From Gloeopeniophorella convolvens (taxonomy: Eukaryota; Basidiomycota; Agaricomycetes; Russulales), in contig WTXD01000049.1 in NCBI GenBank assembly GCA_022496205.1, forward strand, positions 1 to 64,000: DNA of 64,000 nt, in the 5' to 3' direction. Within the stretch, counting starts at the first letter, position 1; each line of letters begins with the position of its first letter. Shown here piece by piece: positions 58,508 to 64,000 of this stretch. The notes beneath the pieces were generated by a model, which searched no databases, was not told the DNA's origin, and saw nothing but the letters and a program-made list of their open reading frames with translations. The position numbers and the translations under genes are program-made.

Positions 58508-58728
58508 GGTGGTGGTTGCTGAGAGAGAAATTATGCGAGAGGCGCCGGCGCCTGCCAGCGGTGACCGGTGACTCGGGGAACGGCAGGCAGATGCGAGGAG
58601 ATAAGATAAGATGCGTCGCGGGCGATGCCGAAGCGTGGACGTGACTGAGCCGACGGCGGTGACCAGCAACGAGGCTCTGTGCTTGTTCTACCAGAATATA
58701 TTAACCCCAACGTCCCTCGACGACCCCC
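58508..58728. promoter_or_regulatory. 221-bp bidirectional promoter, ARG5,6 / RING-H2 gene
   Basis: The divergent start codons are 221 bp apart. AATATATTA at 58695-58703 is a likely TATA element for the RING gene, about 26 bp before its ATG. Confidence 0.5.
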
Positions 58729-61700
58729 ATGTCGTCCTCGGACCCCCCTCAGCTCCATCTCTCCCTCCCCTCCACCGCTGCCCCTTTCAAACGCTCCTTC
58801 GAGCAGTTTGATTTCGATCTAGACCCCACAAACGACCCATCTACGGTGGCCGGTTCGAGCGCTCCCAATGACCATCGTCCTGGCCCAAGCAATAGCGACA
58901 GGAATAAGCGGGCTCGCAGTGGCTCCGCCACACCTGATTTTGCCGAGCCAGCCCGTTCAGCGGACGCCTCTCCTGGCTCGAGTTCAACCTCGTCTCACAC
59001 GATGTCTTCCGGCGCAACCCACCAAATGCCACGCACTACGGGTCACTCGGACGTCCTTCCGCCGCCCCACGTACAGCCTCTCCACGGTCTAGAACAAGAT
59101 GTCATCTTCCCCTCGGATTTGTCTTTCCGTGAGGAGGTCACTCGCTCGTCCTCTGGAATGTTGGATGTACAGCGCTCAGATACCACCCCTGTCGATCCCG
59201 CTGCCCCTGCTGCTTGGTCGCACCCATCGTCCTCGAATGCTTCTTCCTCAGACCACAATGAGCAGTTTCGTCTTTCCATGGAGCGTTTCCATGCTTTTGA
59301 TAGCCAGATTTCCAGCATCCGTTCCCGGCGCTCTCCCCTTCCTCTACCCCTACCTTCTAGCCCACCTCCCACATTGCCACCCTTGACCCTTTCACCCTCA
59401 GTTGAGCGTGAGGATTCGAGCTCAGGCTCTACAGCCCCCCTCCCACCTGTTGGGGCCCTCCGCCGTTCATCTCTGCCTGCGTCTGCCCAGACCCCAGCCA
59501 GTCCGCCCCACCCAGGATCCACAAGTGTCGCCCGGGTAGATGCCTATGTTTCACCAGGAGGAGCAGAGGGCTTTGGGGAATTCAGGGAAATGATGGGCAT
59601 TTTCCCAGGACGAATTCCAACGCCATCAAACGGCAGCACTCCCGCTGTCGGATCCCGACGCCGAAGCCCATCTCTGCCCCGCGGCTCAGAGCGCTTTCTT
59701 CCAGACCGGCGCTTCCGACGCAGTGGCCTCCTGCAGAGTGCCGGTGCCGGTGCGGAAACAGATGCAGGTGTAGAAAGTCGCCCAGGGGGTGTGTCTTTCC
59801 ATTTCTGGTCTTCCAATCGCAGAGACAACTCCTCTGGCGATGATGATGACGACGACGAATTGGGTGATGACCCAGCTGCCGCCCCTTTGGAAGTCATAAG
59901 GTCGTTGGACCGTACAAGGGACCATCTGGAAACTTCGCTTCTGGCGAGTAGGTTAAGAAGGTCGGCTCAAGGCCAGTCCAACAACCCAGCTCACAACAGG
60001 GAGGGTCCTCTTCGCCTCGTCTCCATGCCCTCTGTGATGAGTGACTCATATGCAACACGTACTTCTCGCCCTCAAGACCCCGAGCGGAGTGGTCACAACG
60101 AACTTCGGCCGGTACAAACCTCGCCAAGAAGAACAATGATACCCGAAACTTCTCGCACACTGGCCGAAAGGATTGGAATGCGAGAATCCGGCCTGACTGG
60201 TGAACTACCTACCGAGCATTCTCGCAGCCCTGCAGCTGGCGCATTCTCGGGTTCGTGCCATCCCCTGTGTCCACATGCCGCAGCTTGCTCATGCCCCGTT
60301 ATCCTCATTTTTTCGTGTCGTTTGTAGATTCGATAACTCCCTTTGACTGGGTTTTCGATTCACCCGAAACACCCACTGTTGCGCAGGAGTCACCGTATGG
60401 ATTGGTCCTCCCACCCAGGTTTTCTTGGTATGATCCAGAGCCTGTACCGTCTGCAGCGTCTAGGCACACCCCACGCAGTCAGAGGGGCGACTCAAGGCAA
60501 GTGCCGTGGCGTAGTTCGTTGTCCACGGATGACCTCGAAGATCGCGTCCTCGCTTACCTGTCACACCTGGATGCTCTTCCGCGTGTAACGGACCAGCCAG
60601 GTAAGTCCACACGTCTTGTACGCACATGGGAGTGCGTGGTGTTATCAGAGCCTGACGAGCCATCGATTATAGGACATGGACGGCGTATAACGTCCTTGAG
60701 CGATCACCGCCACTCGCACATCCGGACCCACCGCCGCAACAGCAACCGCGATGATGTTGTCGACAGGTCTTCCATGCGACCTCCTGTTACGGAGTCATCT
60801 GCAGCCAATGCGTTTGACGCAGCGACAGATTGGCGACGAAGCCTCGCTCGTGCGGAGTTCATCCACGATCTTACAAACGAGCGAGAAGCTGGTGTCACTC
60901 CTACCGCGAGTGTCACATTCAACGATCGGTCAGCAGCGGAACGCCCCTCCATATCCATGCGCGAGTTTATTGACCGGCACCTGTATCTCCAACGGCGTTC
61001 TCGCAGTCCATCCAACGATTCTGGAATTCGGCGACCTGAACGCGTCGGTGTGCCTCTTCCTGAGGTCCATGCACCTCCAGAAAACGCCACCGCGGCGATT
61101 CCTGCATCAACAGAAGTCAATACGTTTGCGCAAGATGACTCGGACGTACCTTTCTCGAGCCACGCTGCGGCTCTGTTTGCCTCTCGACCACCCCCACCGA
61201 CCGCCGGGACTCCGTCATCGCGTCGAGCAACCGTCGCGGACCCCGACAGTCCAGATATTTTGCCATACCTACCCTGGGGAAGCCGCCTTGAGGAGGACTT
61301 CGCAGCATCGTCTACCCGACAACGCGCCAACCCTGGGGAGAGAGCGCGTCGTGCAACTCCTGAGCTCGAGCGCTCGGGTGGGAACCAGCGCCTTGGCACA
61401 TCGGCGACAACATCCGCTTCCGTATCAGGATCTCTTCCCATCGATATCGATGCATTCCAACATGGTCCTTACCGCGCGACTTTAGAACGCGCAACCCTGG
61501 AACGATTGGAGAGAGAACGACACGAACGCCAAATAACGCTGGAGAGGCACGCAGAGATTGATAGGCTGCGTTCACGTTTGGATGAACTGCAGTCTTTGGA
61601 AAGGTCCATCACGTCGTCGCGCCCACCGGCTTTGCCTCCTTTGAGATTTGAAAGGGATCCCCTGGTCCCAGAAGGCAGCCGCAGAGTATCATCTCCCTTG

Positions 61701-63331
61701 CCGCCAGCGAGAGCTGCGTCACCTTCGGCAAGTCAACATTCTTGTGAACTGCATACAGATCTAATTCCTCCGCAGCCCTTCCGCGCAGATCTGGACTCTG
61801 TACATCGTAGGCGGAACTGGCAAAGACCAACAGGGGCTCGACCTTACTCACTCCACGAAGGGAACGAATCGTTCTCGTGGTCCACACGCATGCCACCCTC
61901 CGCTGCGCCACTTCCGCCTGCTCGCGCTCACTCGCCGCCACATGCCCTGCCTGAAAGTCGCAGCGCTCGCCCGACGGCCGAGCACCCCCGTGAACGTACC
62001 CATCCCATTGATACATTGGCGCTTTGGGGTCCCGACGAGCCCTTTGACAGCTTCTCATCCTTCCCCACCACCGAAAACAACAACTTCCTTTCCCGCCTTT
62101 CGCGCGCGCACGGGGAACCCCCGAACGCCGAATCCCAGCATCCGCGGCGGGAGATGCGCGAGGCCACGTGGGACAGAGAACCGGCACATTCCGTATCGAG
62201 AGAACCACATGTACATGCGGACGCGCTGCGGGGGCTGCGCCCTCTTTGGGCGACGCAAGGCCCGGGCGCTTGGGGAGTGGCGGCGCACGACGGCACCCCC
62301 GGGCATGTATCAAGCGCGGGACCACCCCCCGAGGCTCTCCCTCGCGGACGCCGTCGCCGCCCCAACCCATCCGCGTTGCCCACTCATGGGCCCACTCCCG
62401 AGGAAGAGCGGCCGCCTGTGGCGCGCAGGGCTTCGTCTATGTCTCGTTACGCTTCGGCACGCAGGGGCGTGCGTGACCCGCTGCTCGAGCGCGTCCAACG
62501 GATGGTTCGCGGAGGTACCCGTGACAGCGGCTTCTTCGGCCGGCTGCCCCGCCGGAATCAGGGTGACTTCGTAGTAAGTTCGCACACTACATGGTATCCT
62601 TTGCTAATGCGTGTGGAATGCTACAGCGCGACGAAGACTTTGACAATTCGTACGAGAGCCTGCTGTCTCTGGCTGCGACCATCGGGGAAGTGCGGCCGCG
62701 CCACACTCCGGACAACGTCATCGCTACGCTGCCCAGGGCCACCTTCAAGGACTGGCGCAACGGCGAAAGCGACCAGCGTTGCCCCATCTGCCTGGATGAT
62801 GTGAGTGCTGGCAATATTCCGACATGCGTTGCCTGATCCATCTGGCGCAACCCAGTATGAGGATGACGATCCGGTCATGAAGCTCTCTGACTGCTCTCAC
62901 TGGCTGCACACGGGCTGTCTCCAGGTAAGTGTGCACTTTCCCCATCGTGTCTGCATCGCCTGACGTCTGCGTAGCAATGGCTCCGTGGCGCTACGACATG
63001 CCCCGTCTGCCGTCAGCGCGTCCGTGGACCGCAGCCGACCGCTAGGCGGGAGCGCGCTGGTGCGCAGGCGTCGGAGGCGCAGGCAGGCCCTTCCCGCGAC
63101 GGAGACCGCAGCCGCCGCGACGCGCCGCCCCGCGCGGCGCGCGAGCGGTTCCCTACCCTGTCGTTGTTGCGCCAGGCTAGACTCAACCAGCCACCGTATT
63201 TAGGACAGGGGTCGAGCGCAGGCGCAGGCGAGGCTGGGAGCGAGGCTAATAGGGCCGAGCCGGAGCCGGAGTTCGAGGAAGGCGACTTTGATTTTACATG
63301 GGTCGATTGGGACCTCTCTGGGGGACAGTAG
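58729..63331 (+). CDS. Long, mostly disordered RING-H2 finger protein, probable E3 ubiquitin ligase
   Basis: This is probably an E3 ubiquitin ligase: a C-terminal RING-H2 domain would recruit an E2. The first exon codes about 507 residues of Ser/Pro-rich, low-complexity sequence. An intron (about 60250-60326) joins AGAFS to DSITPFDWVF. A second long exon is Arg/Pro/Ser-rich and includes a charged heptad-like stretch (ERLERERHERQITLERHAE), possibly a short coiled coil. The RING is assembled over three exons: RCPICLDD, then LSDCSHWLHTGCLQ, then QWLRGATTCPVCRQR. All eight ligands (C3H2C3) are present. The end is Glu/Asp-rich (EFEEGDFDFTWVDWD) with TAG at 63329-63331. Total is about 1,450 residues. 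The substrate is unknown. Confidence 0.85.
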
Positions 63332-64000
63332 AGTATCTATTCTCGTCATCATCACCAGCATTATCTACCAGTTAGTTATGTCTTTGGCGCTATCTTGAAC
63401 TCCGGGGCTTGCGGTTGGTTCAACCCCTTTCTGATGTACCATCACTTGTACGAGTAGCACGTATGACATGTCAATTCGCATCAAGCTGTTAGAAGAATCT
63501 GATCTAGTTGAGTAGCCCGTGAACGTTTGAACGTTTAAATGTTGTGCTCGAATTTGCAGTTGTCGGTGGTTGCATTTCTGACTTGCAGACACCGCTAATT
63601 CCTCCCCTGAACAGTCTGTGTAGTCTGACGGCCCCCGAGCCGAGCTCACGTGGCATTTTCCTCACTAGTTCTAAAGTGACACACGAATGTCCTGTCCAAC
63701 ATAATGACTCTGCCTGAGAACGGCCGGGTGGCGCGGCGCCATGTGCGGCGACAATCGCTACATGAGGATTACTGTGAATAATTCAATGAGGTGCAGGCGT
63801 TGTGTGGCTCGGGCTCACCAACGAAAAATATGAATATGAAGTCTGAGCAGAACACAAGCAAGACAAGGGTCCACAGCACTTCAGCGATCAACTACGCATA
63901 TTCATAGTTCTCCTTTCCACCCCTCTCAAGGCCCTAGAGGTGGGAAATATACATTATAACTTTGCCCTCAGAGGGTCCCCACTGATATATGCACTCACCC
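63332..64000. other. Intergenic stretch at right edge
   Basis: This is presumed 3' untranslated sequence of the RING gene followed by AT-richer DNA. No gene is recognised. Confidence 0.45.

Overview
The window looks like nuclear DNA of a filamentous basidiomycete (Agaricomycetes; the order cannot be fixed from this sequence). The support is: many 45-60 nt GT..AG introns, heavily split cytochrome P450 genes, a white-collar-1-like photoreceptor without a visible zinc finger, a fused ARG5,6 protein, and a sesquiterpene cyclase of the type known from mushroom-forming fungi. Gene models were spliced by eye, so exon edges are predictions.

Positions 1-28,100 form a candidate sesquiterpenoid biosynthetic cluster. 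The cyclase (15861-17129) carries a DEYSD metal motif and an NSE motif followed by ARGDD, which resembles basidiomycete delta-6-protoilludene synthases. Around it lie five P450 genes (two tandem paralogues at 4582-6537 and 7764-9684, a third at 12725-14740, and two of another type at 17888-20119 and 24761-27073), a GMC oxidoreductase (1293-3849), a berberine-bridge-type FAD oxidase (10024-11801), an MDR reductase running off the left edge, and a heme-thiolate peroxidase (27285-28101). An HMG-CoA synthase gene (22263-23987) sits inside the array and could supply mevalonate-pathway precursor. A plausible flow is acetoacetyl-CoA to HMG-CoA, to farnesyl diphosphate (other loci), to a tricyclic hydrocarbon, then oxidation by the P450s and flavoenzymes. 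The product is not known.

Positions 28,100-35,235 and 43,563-46,445 are repeat-rich. Two apparently identical 2,883-bp hAT-type elements lie in opposite orientation, each with its own perfect 8-bp target-site duplication (CATTAGCG; CCTTGGGT). No transposase is visible in them. Nearby are two inverted copies of a small MITE-like repeat and a short unit resembling a pol III promoter.

Between the hAT copies are an HDHD2-like HAD phosphatase, a zinc alcohol dehydrogenase, a WC-1-like LOV/PAS photoreceptor and the first of two paralogous SDR genes. The second SDR lies just beyond copy B. Both SDRs share a 7-nt microexon at the same place.

Positions 49,600-63,331 are ordinary housekeeping genes: UBC13 (with a 12-nt microexon), elongin C, a small secreted protein, calcineurin A, ARG5,6 and a long disordered RING-H2 protein. 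Several are arranged as tight divergent pairs.
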